Shown: positions 1 to 8,505, counted from the stretch's first letter. The stretch is 26,266 nucleotides of DNA from DATDGX01 sp036521875 (GCA_036521875.1 DATDGX010000115.1:1-26266), one strand, 5' to 3'. Notes: generated from the sequence alone by a model not told the origin. Numbers and translations are program-made.

Positions 1-1535
1 ACCAGGATGAACATCGCGATCGCGAGCACGCGGTAGATGTCGTTGAACGCGAGCATCTCGGCCTGCGCCTGGATCATGTCGTAGATCATCCCGAGTCCCT
101 GCTTGTGACCGCTGATTATTTGCGGCAGGTAGTTGAACGCGCCCGGCGCGTGCGCGCCCACGTTGCTCATCTTCCACGCGTCGAACACCGTGAAATGTTC
201 GGCCAGCCGTGACTGATGAACCTGCTCGTGATTCACCAGCACGGTGGTCATGTACGAGATGCCGATCGCGGCGCCAGCATTGCGCATCATGTTGTAGAGG
301 CTCGCCGCGTAGCCGATGCGCTCGCGCGCGACGCACGAAAGCGTACTGGCCGAGAGCGTCGGGAAGATCATTCCCATCCCGATGCCCATCACGATGCTCG
401 GCCACACCACCACCCAAGTGCTCACCTGCAAATCCCAGCGCGACATCGTCCACAGGCCGTATGCCATCAGCAGATAGCCGAGGCCGATGAGCGGGCGGGT
501 GTCGTAGCGGAAGCGCGCGAGCTGTCCGACGATCAGCATCGAGACCATGGTGCCGAGGCCGCGCGGCGCGAGCACCAGTCCGGCGCGCCACGCGGTATAG
601 CCCATCAGCTCCTGCAGAAAGATCGGGTTGAGCAGGCCGGTGCCGAACAGCGCGAAGCTCATCGTCACGATCAAGCCGACCGAGAGCGTGAACACCGGAA
701 TTTTGAAAATCCTGAGATCGAGAATCGGCTCGCTGAAGCGCAGCTCGTTGATGACCAGCATCACGATGCATGCCGCCGATGCGCCGGTCGCATACCAGAC
801 CCACGGCGACGAGAACCAATCGGCGCGTTGCCCGCGGTCGAGCACGATCTGCATCAGGCCCAGCCCCACTGCGAGCAGACCGATGCCGGCATAGTCGACC
901 TTGCCGCCGCGCGCGCGGCGCTGGCGCAAATAGGTGGGGTCGTGCACGAAATACCAGACCATCAGCAGCGCGGCGGTGCCGATGGGCAGGTTGATGTAGA
1001 AGTTCCAGCGCCAGTTCCAGTTGTCGGTGATCCATCCGCCGAGCGTCGGCCCCATGATCGGCGCGACCATCAGGCCCATGCCCCAGGTCGCCATCGCGAG
1101 CTGCTGCTCGTTGGGCGGGAAGGTTTCCATCAGGATCGCTTGCGATGACGGCACCATCGCGGCGCCGGCGGCGCCCTGGATGAGGCGGAACACCACCATC
1201 TGATCGAGCGAGCGCGCCGCGCCGCATAGTCCCGAGGCCGCAACGAACACGGCCACCGAAGTCATGAAGTAGCGCTTGCGTCCGAAGCGCGACGAAATCC
1301 ATCCGGTCATCGGGATCATGATGCCGTTGGCGACCAGGTAGCTGGTCAGCACCCACGCGATCTCGTCGACGCTCGCGGAGAAGGTGCCCTGCATGTGGGG
1401 CAGCGCGACGTTGACGATCGAAGTGTCGAGCACCTCGAGCGTGGTACCGAGCATCACCGCGAGCGCGACCAGCCACTTGTAAGTCGCGGGTCCGGATTCA
1501 ATGTGCTCGATCGCAGTGGTCGCAGCGGCGCTCAT
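1..1535 (-). CDS. DHA2-family MFS drug efflux transporter (EmrB/QacA-like), partial
   Basis: This is an inner-membrane proton-driven exporter of the 14-helix DHA2 branch of the major facilitator superfamily. The family usually exports drugs or toxic organics, often with an EmrA-type adaptor and an outer-membrane channel. About 511 residues are visible, starting at the ATG at 1535 (MSAAATTAIEHIES). The 3' end lies beyond the left edge, so only the last residues are missing. Helix 1 carries the family signature LDTSIVNVALPHMQ, followed by WVLTSYLVANGIMIPMTGW and the loop 2-3 motif GWISSRFGRKRYF. RLIQGAAGAAMVPSSQA and MGPTLGGWITDNWNWRW (motif C region) also fit DHA2. No strong ribosome-binding site precedes the start. 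It is transcribed divergently from the Ppx gene. The substrate cannot be told from sequence. Confidence 0.93.
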   Translation of the reverse strand, partial: MSAAATTAIEHIESGPATYKWLVALAVMLGTTLEVLDTSIVNVALPHMQGTFSASVDEIAWVLTSYLVANGIMIPMTGWISSRFGRKRYFMTSVAVFVAASGLCGAARSLDQMVVFRLIQGAAGAAMVPSSQAILMETFPPNEQQLAMATWGMGLMVAPIMGPTLGGWITDNWNWRWNFYINLPIGTAALLMVWYFVHDPTYLRQRRARGGKVDYAGIGLLAVGLGLMQIVLDRGQRADWFSSPWVWYATGASAACIVMLVINELRFSEPILDLRIFKIPVFTLSVGLIVTMSFALFGTGLLNPIFLQELMGYTAWRAGLVLAPRGLGTMVSMLIVGQLARFRYDTRPLIGLGYLLMAYGLWTMSRWDLQVSTWVVVWPSIVMGIGMGMIFPTLSASTLSCVARERIGYAASLYNMMRNAGAAIGISYMTTVLVNHEQVHQSRLAEHFTVFDAWKMSNVGAHAPGAFNYLPQIISGHKQGLGMIYDMIQAQAEMLAFNDIYRVLAIAMFIL

Positions 1536-1734
1536 GCGGAGGACGGAAAAATCCGGCCCATCGCTACATCTTAACCGAGCGCGGAAAGTGAAGGCAGACT
1601 CAAGTTGCCGGCGGACCGCGTTCATCAACCGGTAACATTCGCGCGCTAGGCTGATCGGGTTGGAAGAACCAGCAGTTACGAGCGCGGGCGCCGATCGTGC
1701 TGACAAGATCGCGCGCCAAGACTACGCTGCAGAT

Positions 1735-3249
1735 ATGCGGCTCGCGGCTATCGACGTCGGCTCCAATTCGGTGCACATGCTCATCGCCGATGTCGGCAGC
1801 GACGGGCACATCGAAGTCGTGGACCGGGTCAAAGAGATGGTCCGGCTGGGGCGGCGCGTATTCACGACCGGCCGTCTGTCGAGCGAATCGATGGACCTGG
1901 CGGTGCGCGCGCTCGGAAATTTTCGCCGCCTCGCGCGGGTGCGGCGCGTTGATCGGATACGGGTGGTCGCAACCAGCGCGGTGCGCGAGGCGCGCAACCG
2001 TACGGAGTTCATCCGGCGCATCCGCCGCGAGACCGGGATAGCGGTCGAGGTAATCTCCGGCATCGACGAGGCGCGGCTCATTTACCAGGCGGCGCGGCAT
2101 GCGCTCGGCCTCGAAGGGGGACCGCATCTGCTGGTCGACGTGGGCGGCGGCAGCGTCGAGCTGGTGTTGGTCGAAGACGGGCGTCCGCTGTGGATGCGCA
2201 GCGTGAAGCTCGGCGCGGCGCGGCTGGCGGAGCGGTTTCTCACCGACGATCCGCCCTCGCGCGCGCAGCTGCGCCGCCTCGAGGCGCATCTGGAGCGCGC
2301 GATCGGTCCGCTGATGCGCAAGGCGCGGCGCAAGAAAGTGATCCGCGCGATCGGGACGTCGGGCACCATCAATACGATGGTCGCGATGGCGCGGGCCGCG
2401 CGCCGCGAGGAGCTGGGCCGCCTTCACGGCGCGAGCGCGTCGGCGCCGGAGATCGCGAAGCTGACGCGCGAACTGGTCGAAGCCAATGCGGCGCTCAGAG
2501 TCGAGCTTCCCGGCATGGATGCGAAGCGCGTCGACCTGATGCCGGCGGCGGCGGCGCTCATCGACTTCGTGCTGCGGCGCAGCGGTGCGCCGGAACTGGT
2601 CGCGTGCACCTGGGCACTGCGCGAGGGGGTGCTGCTGGGACTGGCGCGCGCGAACAATCATCGCTCGTCGGCGGATGCGCGGCGCGAGTCGGTGAACGTG
2701 CTCGCGGCGCGGTTCGTCGGCTCCAATGCTCACGGCAAGCAGGTTCGGCGGCTGGCGCTGAAACTTTTCGACGCGACTGCGCCGGTGTTGGGGCTCGGCA
2801 AAGGCTCGCGCGAACTACTTGAATTCGCGGCGCTTTTGCACGATATCGGTCACGCGATTGACCATGATAGACACAATCGTCATTCTTATTATCTAATCAA
2901 AAATGCGGAGCTGTCCGGTTTCGATCAGGATGAAATCGAAGTCATCGCCCAGGCCGCGCGCGGGCATCGCAAGCAGGCGCCGAAACTCGACTCGCCGGAA
3001 CTGAAAGCGCTCAGCCCCGGGAAACGCCGAACGGCGCGCGGGCTGGCCGCGATTCTGCGCGTCGCGGACGCGCTGGACCGCAGTCACTTCGGGGTGGTTA
3101 AAAATATCGAGGTCAGCTACTCTCCGGGGCGATTGATCGTGGGTCTCGATTCCAGAAACGAAAAAGCTGACCTCGAACTATGGACATGCGAGAGAAGAAC
3201 GGACCTGTTGTCGAGGCTGCTGGACCGGCAAGTGATCTTGCAGCGCTAG
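1735..3249 (+). CDS. Ppx/GppA-family phosphatase with C-terminal HD domain
   Basis: Family members hydrolyse inorganic polyphosphate from its ends or the 5'-phosphate of pppGpp, in the cytoplasm. The N-terminal ASKHA fold is clear: phosphate-1 motif AAIDVGSNSVHML at residues 4-16, phosphate-2 motif LLVDVGGGSVELV near 132-144, and AIGTSGTINTM near 205. The C-terminal half has an HD-type helical domain with LLHDIGHAIDHDRHNRHS (H369, D370), as in long exopolyphosphatases. The 504-residue length fits E. coli Ppx and GppA (about 500). I chose ATG 1735 because the fold begins there. An in-frame TTG at 1660 would add 25 residues of low-complexity sequence. It heads a run of five tightly spaced genes that includes a CHAD protein, which favours polyphosphate over pppGpp as substrate. 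That preference is inferred. Confidence 0.93.
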   Translation: MRLAAIDVGSNSVHMLIADVGSDGHIEVVDRVKEMVRLGRRVFTTGRLSSESMDLAVRALGNFRRLARVRRVDRIRVVATSAVREARNRTEFIRRIRRETGIAVEVISGIDEARLIYQAARHALGLEGGPHLLVDVGGGSVELVLVEDGRPLWMRSVKLGAARLAERFLTDDPPSRAQLRRLEAHLERAIGPLMRKARRKKVIRAIGTSGTINTMVAMARAARREELGRLHGASASAPEIAKLTRELVEANAALRVELPGMDAKRVDLMPAAAALIDFVLRRSGAPELVACTWALREGVLLGLARANNHRSSADARRESVNVLAARFVGSNAHGKQVRRLALKLFDATAPVLGLGKGSRELLEFAALLHDIGHAIDHDRHNRHSYYLIKNAELSGFDQDEIEVIAQAARGHRKQAPKLDSPELKALSPGKRRTARGLAAILRVADALDRSHFGVVKNIEVSYSPGRLIVGLDSRNEKADLELWTCERRTDLLSRLLDRQVILQR

Positions 3250-3254
3250 ACCAG

Positions 3255-4019
3255 GTGAACGGCGCGAGTGCCGCAACTCCCGCGGCGTCCGTCAAGCTCG
3301 CGACCAAGAACCTGCTCGCGGCGCCGCATCCGTATCCCGGGCGGCTCATCGCGGTGGAGGGCATCGACGGCTCCGGCAAGTCGACCCAACTGCTGCTGCT
3401 CGATCGATGGCTGCGCGCGCGCGGCTACCCGGTGCACTTCACAGAGTGGAACTCGTCGCGGCTGGTGCGCCGATCGATGCAGCGCGGCAAAAAGAAAAAC
3501 CTGCTGACGCCGACCACCTTCAGCCTGCTGCACGCGGTCGACTTCGCCGATCGCCTCACCTATCAGATCCTGCCGCCGCTCAAGGCGGGGATGATCGTGC
3601 TCGCGGACCGCTACGTCTACACCGCATTTGCGCGCGATGTCGCCCGCGGCGTGCATCCCGATTGGGTGCGCGGCGTGTACAGCTTCGCGCTGCGGCCCGA
3701 CCTTACGCTTTATTTTCGCGTGCCGATCGAAATTTCGCTGGAGCGGCTGCTGGCCGGACGCGCCAAGCTCAAGTATCACGAGGCCGGGATGGACGTGGGC
3801 CTTTCGAGCGATCCGGTCGAGAGTTTCCGCCGCTTCCAGAGCCGCGTGCTTGGAATCTACGATCAGCTCGCCGAGGAATTCGCACTGCGCGTGGTCGACG
3901 CGACCGGCGAAATACCCGCGCAGCAGAAGATGGTGCGCAAAGTGGTTCAGGAGATCCTTCGCGACTACGACAGCCATCGGGCCAAGGGAAATCATGCCGT
4001 CCCGATCCAAGCGAGCTAA
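3255..4019 (+). CDS. Thymidylate-kinase-like P-loop kinase, first copy
   Basis: A nucleoside-monophosphate-kinase fold protein of the thymidylate kinase superfamily, 254 residues (dTMP kinases are about 210). It has an intact Walker A, GIDGSGKST with Lys42, the helix segment TTFSLLHAVDFADRL, and the DR motif in LADRYVYTAFAR typical of TMK. Between the DR motif and the C-terminus the sequence departs from standard TMK: the usual Arg-rich LID is replaced by a segment KLKYHEAGMDVGLSSDP that is shared with the next gene. The substrate is therefore uncertain. PPK2 polyphosphate kinases have a related P-loop fold, so a polyphosphate-linked role is possible given the Ppx and CHAD neighbours, but this is speculation. 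GTG 3255 is chosen, five bases after the ppx stop. ATG 3180 is in frame but would overlap ppx by 70 bases. Confidence 0.85.
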   Translation: MNGASAATPAASVKLATKNLLAAPHPYPGRLIAVEGIDGSGKSTQLLLLDRWLRARGYPVHFTEWNSSRLVRRSMQRGKKKNLLTPTTFSLLHAVDFADRLTYQILPPLKAGMIVLADRYVYTAFARDVARGVHPDWVRGVYSFALRPDLTLYFRVPIEISLERLLAGRAKLKYHEAGMDVGLSSDPVESFRRFQSRVLGIYDQLAEEFALRVVDATGEIPAQQKMVRKVVQEILRDYDSHRAKGNHAVPIQAS

Positions 4020-4758
4020 AACCTGGTACGGGCACGGCCTACCCTACCTGACGCGCAAGCGGCTCCCCGGCCATCTCATCGCGATCGAGGGCACCGACGG
4101 CGTCGGCCGCTCGACCCAGATCGAGTTACTGCGCCCGTGGCTCGAGCTCGAGGGCTACGCGGTGAGCAACACCGGATGGACGCGATCGCCGCTGCTGTTC
4201 GAGACCATCAACGACGCCAAGGCGGGGCATCAGCTGACCGTCACGACCTTCAGCCTGCTCTACGCCGCCGACTTTGCCGATCGCCTCGAGCACGAGATTC
4301 TGCCGTCGCTGCAGGCCGGCTTCATCGTCATCGCGGATCGTTACATGTACACGGCATTCGCGCGGAACACCGTGATGGGCGCCGACCCGGCGTGGTCGCG
4401 CGACTTGTTCGGGATGGCGATGGTGCCGGACCTGGTGCTGTACCTCGACATCGACGTCGAGTCGCTGATCCCACGCGTGGTGCAGGGCAAGGGGATGGAC
4501 TACTGGGAGTCTGGGATGCATCTGGCCCTCGCCAGCGACATGTTCGATTCGTTCCAGCGCTACCAGAGCTCGCTTATCGACGAGTACCGGCGGCTCTCGC
4601 AGGAGTTTGGCTTCATCGCGATCGACGCGAAACGTCCGATCGAAGAAATACAGACCGCGCTGCGGATGCATATCGCGGACTACCTGAAGCTCGCCAATCC
4701 GCCACGCGCCGCCGCTCTACACGAGGAGTCCCCCGCTCCATCGTTTCGCAAGGAATAA
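3994..4758 (+). CDS. Thymidylate-kinase-like protein, second copy, with altered Walker A
   Basis: A 254-residue paralogue of the preceding kinase. The two share TTFSLL, ADFADRL, the DR motif (IADRYMYTAFARN) and the MDYWESGMHLALASD segment corresponding to the first copy's LID-region stretch. Its P-loop reads GTDGVGRST: residue 39, normally the invariant Lys that contacts the ATP phosphates, is Arg (CGC at 4108-4110). CGC differs from either Lys codon at two or three positions, so this is not a simple read error. The protein may be a weak kinase, a regulatory pseudo-kinase, or half of a heterodimer with the first copy. The ATG at 3994 follows AAGGGAAA and overlaps the upstream gene's end by 26 bases, which suggests translational coupling. 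The C-terminal 20 residues are Pro/Ala-rich and probably disordered. Confidence 0.85.
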   Translation: MPSRSKRAKTWYGHGLPYLTRKRLPGHLIAIEGTDGVGRSTQIELLRPWLELEGYAVSNTGWTRSPLLFETINDAKAGHQLTVTTFSLLYAADFADRLEHEILPSLQAGFIVIADRYMYTAFARNTVMGADPAWSRDLFGMAMVPDLVLYLDIDVESLIPRVVQGKGMDYWESGMHLALASDMFDSFQRYQSSLIDEYRRLSQEFGFIAIDAKRPIEEIQTALRMHIADYLKLANPPRAAALHEESPAPSFRKE

Positions 4759-4761
4759 GCT

Positions 4762-5733
4762 GTGGCCGCGGGAGCCGACTCGCGCGTGCGGCACAAGCTG
4801 CGTCTCGATCCCGATGAGGCGCTGCGCGCGGCGGTCGAGAGGACCCTCGCGGTCGGCGTCGACGCGATTTCCAATGAACAACCGGCCGCGGCTGCCGGAC
4901 AGGTCGAGCCGATTCATCAGTTCCGCGTTGCGATACGCCGCCTGCGCGCCGCAATCGATCTGTTCGCCACCGCGATGCACGCGACGCAAGTCAGGATTCT
5001 CAAGCGCGACCTAGGATGGTGCGCGAGCCAGGCCGGTGTGGTGCGCGAGTGTGACGTGGTCGAGCAAATCATCGGCGCGCGCGGCGGCAGGATCGAGCCC
5101 TCACTCACTCAATCGTTGCAGGAAATCTTTCACTGGCTCAGCGCACGGCGCCGCGCAGAGCAGGAGAACCTTGGCGCGACCCTGGAATCGAAACGTTACC
5201 TTGCGCTGATTGCGAGGCTCGCCAAGCCCGCGCTCAGGAAGCTGCCAGAGGCCACGCTGGAGTCCGCCGCACCGGCCCTTCTGCAGCCGATGGTGCGCGC
5301 TACGATCCGCGCGGGAACCAATCTCAGCGAGGACGCGCCAACCGACGCATTTCATCGCCTGCGGATTCGCGTCAAGCGGCTGCGCTTCGCGGCCGAGTTG
5401 CTTTCGCAACTCGGCGGCAAGCGAATGCGCAAGGCGGCTCGGCGCCTCGAGGATTTGCAGGAATTGCTCGGAACCTATAATGACGTGGCGGTGGCAATAA
5501 CCTACCTGCATTTGTACGCCGGCTCGGAAGGCGCCCGTCCCGAAGCGGTGCTCGCCGCGGGTGAATTGATCCATAGCCTGGTGGCTCGCCAGCGTAAGCT
5601 CGGGCGCCGCAGCCTCAAGGCGTTCAAGCGTTTCGAGCGGGCCGGAATTTCGGCCGACATGCTTATCGAGGCCCGCTCCACGGTCAAAGAGCAGCGGGCG
5701 CATGTCGAGACAGGGGCGGAAAGCGCGGCATGA
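4762..5733 (+). CDS. CHAD domain protein (polyphosphate-binding helical domain)
   Basis: CHAD domains are all-helical, rich in conserved His and basic residues, and bind inorganic polyphosphate; some localise to polyphosphate granules. This 323-residue protein shows both pseudo-repeat signatures: HQFRVAIRRLRAAIDLF starting at His52 and HRLRIRVKRLRFAAELL starting at His198, followed by RRLEDLQELLGTYNDVAVA, the classic end of the second repeat. There is no CYTH domain, signal peptide or membrane segment, so it is a stand-alone cytoplasmic CHAD. The start is GTG 4762, three bases after the preceding stop, with AAGGA about seven bases upstream. Its stop overlaps the next gene's start in an ATGA arrangement, so the two are probably translationally coupled. 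Together with Ppx it is the main reason to read this cluster as polyphosphate-related. Confidence 0.93.
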   Translation: MAAGADSRVRHKLRLDPDEALRAAVERTLAVGVDAISNEQPAAAAGQVEPIHQFRVAIRRLRAAIDLFATAMHATQVRILKRDLGWCASQAGVVRECDVVEQIIGARGGRIEPSLTQSLQEIFHWLSARRRAEQENLGATLESKRYLALIARLAKPALRKLPEATLESAAPALLQPMVRATIRAGTNLSEDAPTDAFHRLRIRVKRLRFAAELLSQLGGKRMRKAARRLEDLQELLGTYNDVAVAITYLHLYAGSEGARPEAVLAAGELIHSLVARQRKLGRRSLKAFKRFERAGISADMLIEARSTVKEQRAHVETGAESAA

Positions 5734-6221
5734 TTTTGTACGTTTTGCGCCACGCCACGGCCGAGGAAGCCGGCGACGACGGCGCACGAAAACTTACCGC
5801 GCGTTCGTCGGAAAAGATGCGCGACGCGGCCGACGGGATGCGCGCGCTCGGCCTCAAGTTCGAGGTAATCCTGACCAGCCCGCTCGTGCGCGCCGCCGAG
5901 ACCGCAGAAATCGTCGCCGCTGCATATGCGAATACGCCGGCACCGCAGGTCCTTCCCGCGCTCGCAACCGGTGTCGCCGCCGCCGAAGTCGTCACCGCAC
6001 TCAAACCCTTCGCGCGCTATAGCGACGTGATGATCGTCGGCCATGAGCCACAGTTGAGCGAGCTCGGGTCGATGCTGCTGAGCGGTTCGGCCGAGGTGGT
6101 GCACATCAGGCTGAAGCAGGGCTCGTGCATCGCGCTCGAGCTGCCGGCGCGATTCGATCGCGGTGGCGCGGAACTGCGCTGGATGATGACGGCGCGCCAA
6201 TTGCGCCGCTCGCGCAAGTAA
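5730..6221 (+). CDS. sixA: SixA-type phosphohistidine phosphatase (histidine phosphatase superfamily)
   Basis: A compact (163-residue) branch-1 histidine phosphatase. The catalytic RHG-type motif is LRHATAEEAG with Arg7-His8, the second Arg lies in SPLVRAAETAEIV (Arg54), and the second catalytic His is in VGHEPQLSEL (His105). The short length and absence of a large cap domain match SixA, which removes phosphate from His in phosphotransfer proteins such as ArcB or the nitrogen PTS. In many bacteria SixA-like genes lie beside CHAD genes, as here, so the natural substrate in this lineage may be something other than a phosphohistidine protein. It starts within the stop of the CHAD gene (ATGA overlap) and ends the five-gene run. 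Confidence 0.9.
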   Translation: MILYVLRHATAEEAGDDGARKLTARSSEKMRDAADGMRALGLKFEVILTSPLVRAAETAEIVAAAYANTPAPQVLPALATGVAAAEVVTALKPFARYSDVMIVGHEPQLSELGSMLLSGSAEVVHIRLKQGSCIALELPARFDRGGAELRWMMTARQLRRSRK

Positions 6222-6331
6222 CCGACTCGCCGTCCGCGCGGCCTTTCAAATTACAGAGTGACGAACTTCATGCGTGCGGCTTCGATGTAATTGCGCGCTC
6301 ACCTTTCACGCAAGTAGACTCGCACCTGATC

Positions 6332-6619
6332 ATGAAGCTTCGCCATCTTGCCGCGCTCGCCCTCGTCGGATGGTATCTGATGATGCCGCCGCCAAGAACT
6401 GTCGGAGATCACTTCGAAACTAACTTCTCCGCGCCACTGTCCAAATGGACGAAGATACGCAGCTTCGATCTTCAATCGCAGTGCGAAAGCGTGCGTGAGA
6501 GCTACCAGCAAAAGCCCACTGGTAATTTGATAAACTTGCTCGGCGCAACGCAGGCGCAGGCGACCACCAAAGCTTCCCAGTGTGTTGCGACCGACGATCC
6601 CCGCCTCAAGATGAACTAG
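6332..6619 (+). CDS. Small secreted protein of unknown function
   Basis: A 95-residue protein starting at ATG 6332 with MKLRHLAALALVGWYLMMPP, a positively charged N-terminus followed by a short hydrophobic segment ending in Pro-rich sequence. It reads as a signal peptide or short membrane anchor. The mature part contains two Cys (in SQCESV and SQCVAT) that could form a disulfide, and an NLINLLGATQAQATTKASQC helix. I do not recognise a domain. A longer reading of the same frame back to 6125 would overlap sixA and add residues with no sign of homology, so the short start is preferred. It lies 110 bases after sixA and may be separately transcribed. Its stop shares the palindrome CTAG with the stop of the convergent transporter gene. 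Confidence 0.6.
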   Translation: MKLRHLAALALVGWYLMMPPPRTVGDHFETNFSAPLSKWTKIRSFDLQSQCESVRESYQQKPTGNLINLLGATQAQATTKASQCVATDDPRLKMN

Positions 6620-8451
6620 AGAAGCGGAAGGCGCACGCCCGCAGTGACGAGCGCGCCGCTCATCACTCCCATCAGCGCCTCGCCGGCGACCAGTCCCGCT
6701 GCGAACAGAAGTCCGGGGCCGCCGCTCTCGGTCACGCCGCCGCTCTCGTCTCGAGCGCGCGAGAGTAATGCGCCCGCGAGAGCGCCAAGGAAGATCGTTA
6801 CGCTGAGGCCGAGGGGAAGGTAGAGCCCGATGGCGACCGGCATGATCGGCGTGCGCCATCGCGAGCCCGCGCGCTCGAGGCCCCGGTCGGCGACGGCGAG
6901 CATCCCGGCGAGTACGGCGCCGATAGCGATGGTCCCCCAGGGCAGCCCGCCGTTGAAGACTCCCTGCGCGACTTTCGCCATCAAGAATGCCTGCGGCGCG
7001 GCGAGTGCTCCGGCGCGCGCCGTCGCCGTGCCCGCGATTCCATAACCGGCGACGAGCAGGTTGAGTATCGGGGCCATCACGAACGACGACGCGATCGCGC
7101 CGAGCAGCACCGCGATCTCGAGTGAGCGCGGCGTGGCGCCGACGTAGTAGCCAGTCGCGAGATCATGCATCGAGTCGCCGGCCATTGCCGCCGAGGTACA
7201 GACCACGGCGGCGGCGAGAATCGCCAGGTTTGGTCCCACGGCGCCGGTGGTGCCGCAGAACTTCAGGAACAGCGCAACGGCCAACAACACGATGACGGTG
7301 ACGCCCGACACGGGGTTGTTCGAGGCTCCAACAATTCCGGTGATGTAGCCCGCGACCGCGGTCGCGAAGAATCCGACGATGGTCAGCAGGAGCGCGAGCG
7401 CGATGCTCAGCCATATCGATCCGCTGAGCCAGATGCAGAGCGCGAAAATGACCGGCACACACAGCGCAACCGCGGCCAGCACGGCGCGCGCCGCGAGATC
7501 GGTGTCCTCACGCGCGACCGCCGCCGCTTGTTTCTCGCGTACCACCCGCACGCTGTCGGCGAGCGCCGCGGCGATTCGGCTGCGCAGTCTCCACAGCGTC
7601 ACGACGCCGCCGGTGAGCATCGCGCCGACGCCCAGGTAGCGCGCCTGCCCGCTCCAGATTTGCGCCGCCGCTTCCGCCGCGCCGGGCGAATGCGCGCCGG
7701 CGAGCGAGAGTATCGGAATCGCGATCAGCCATTCGAAGGCGCCGCCCAGAAATATCAGCATCGCGATCCGGATCCCGACGATGTAACCGACGCCGAGGAG
7801 AGCTGCGGAAATATCGATGGAACCCGCGAACGCTGCGCGGCCAACCCATCGCGCGCCCGATAGCGCGCCGGGAATTAGTCCGAGCAGGTCCTGCACAGCT
7901 TTGAGAGCGGCCGCGATGAAACCGGCCCAGACCAGCGGCGCGGCGTCCGCGGCGGCATCACCGGCCCGTAGCACCTGGGCGCAGGCGAGGCCCTCGGGAA
8001 ACGGAAGGCGCTCTTCGACGATGTATGCGCGGCGCAGGAAGACGACCAGCAGTGCGCCCATCGTGGCGCCAGCCACGCATAGCGCGGTCACCTCGACGTA
8101 CGGAAGCGGTCCGGTGCGGCCCAGGATCACGAGTGCGGGGAAAGTGAAAATCGCGCCGGCTGCGACCGCCTCGCCTGCGGAGGCAATCGTCTGTACGACG
8201 TTGTTCTCGAGGATCGTTGCGCCGCCGAGCGCGCGCAGGATCGCCATCGAGATCACGGCGGCCGGAATGCTCGCCGACACGGTGAGTCCGGCGTACAGAC
8301 CGAGATACGCGTTGGCGGCGCCCAATACCAGCGCGAGTACGACTCCGAGCAGGATCGCGCGCGCGGTGATTTCGCGTGGCGCCGAAGCGCTCCCCGCAGT
8401 GGAATCTTGTGATGCGACCCCCGGCACGCCCGCCACTATATGCCATCGCAT
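6616..8451 (-). CDS. OPT family oligopeptide (or metal-chelate) transporter
   Basis: A 611-residue polytopic inner-membrane protein with some 14-16 hydrophobic segments. Family features include AILLGVVLALVLGAANAYLGLYAGLTVSASIPAAVISM near the N-terminus, NNVVQTIASAGEAVAAGAIFTFPAL, VEERLPFPEGLACAQVL, and a C-terminal region with SMHDLATGYYVGATPRS. OPT transporters import small peptides, glutathione derivatives or metal chelates, driven by protons. Bacterial members are mostly uncharacterised, so the substrate is left open. Length is in the usual bacterial range (about 550-680). The ATG at 8451 has no obvious ribosome-binding site; in-frame GTG codons at positions 6 and 9 are alternatives. It lies 54 bases downstream of the rhodanese gene on the same strand and may be cotranscribed with it. 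Confidence 0.92.
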   Translation of the reverse strand: MRWHIVAGVPGVASQDSTAGSASAPREITARAILLGVVLALVLGAANAYLGLYAGLTVSASIPAAVISMAILRALGGATILENNVVQTIASAGEAVAAGAIFTFPALVILGRTGPLPYVEVTALCVAGATMGALLVVFLRRAYIVEERLPFPEGLACAQVLRAGDAAADAAPLVWAGFIAAALKAVQDLLGLIPGALSGARWVGRAAFAGSIDISAALLGVGYIVGIRIAMLIFLGGAFEWLIAIPILSLAGAHSPGAAEAAAQIWSGQARYLGVGAMLTGGVVTLWRLRSRIAAALADSVRVVREKQAAAVAREDTDLAARAVLAAVALCVPVIFALCIWLSGSIWLSIALALLLTIVGFFATAVAGYITGIVGASNNPVSGVTVIVLLAVALFLKFCGTTGAVGPNLAILAAAVVCTSAAMAGDSMHDLATGYYVGATPRSLEIAVLLGAIASSFVMAPILNLLVAGYGIAGTATARAGALAAPQAFLMAKVAQGVFNGGLPWGTIAIGAVLAGMLAVADRGLERAGSRWRTPIMPVAIGLYLPLGLSVTIFLGALAGALLSRARDESGGVTESGGPGLLFAAGLVAGEALMGVMSGALVTAGVRLPLL

Positions 8452-8505
8452 CGGCGCGATAGCGAGCCGCAGTCATTCAAATCGGAGTGAAGGAGCCGAC
8501 GGACG

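Noticed and set aside
216..1148. Long plus-strand frame rich in His, Arg and Asp
   Set aside because: It is antisense to the DHA2 transporter, whose frame has clear family motifs; the composition is that of a shadow frame in GC-rich sequence.
1600..2733. 377-codon minus-strand frame across the ppx gene
   Set aside because: Antisense to conserved Ppx/GppA motifs; Arg/His-rich with no recognisable fold.
6249..6292. 7-base inverted repeat AATTACA / TGTAATT between sixA and the small secreted gene
   Set aside because: The 30-base spacer and absence of a U-run make it a poor terminator, and it could be chance; no function assigned.
6125..6331. Upstream extension of the small secreted protein into sixA
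   Set aside because: It would overlap sixA by about 97 bases and bury the signal peptide; the ATG at 6332 gives a normal exported N-terminus.
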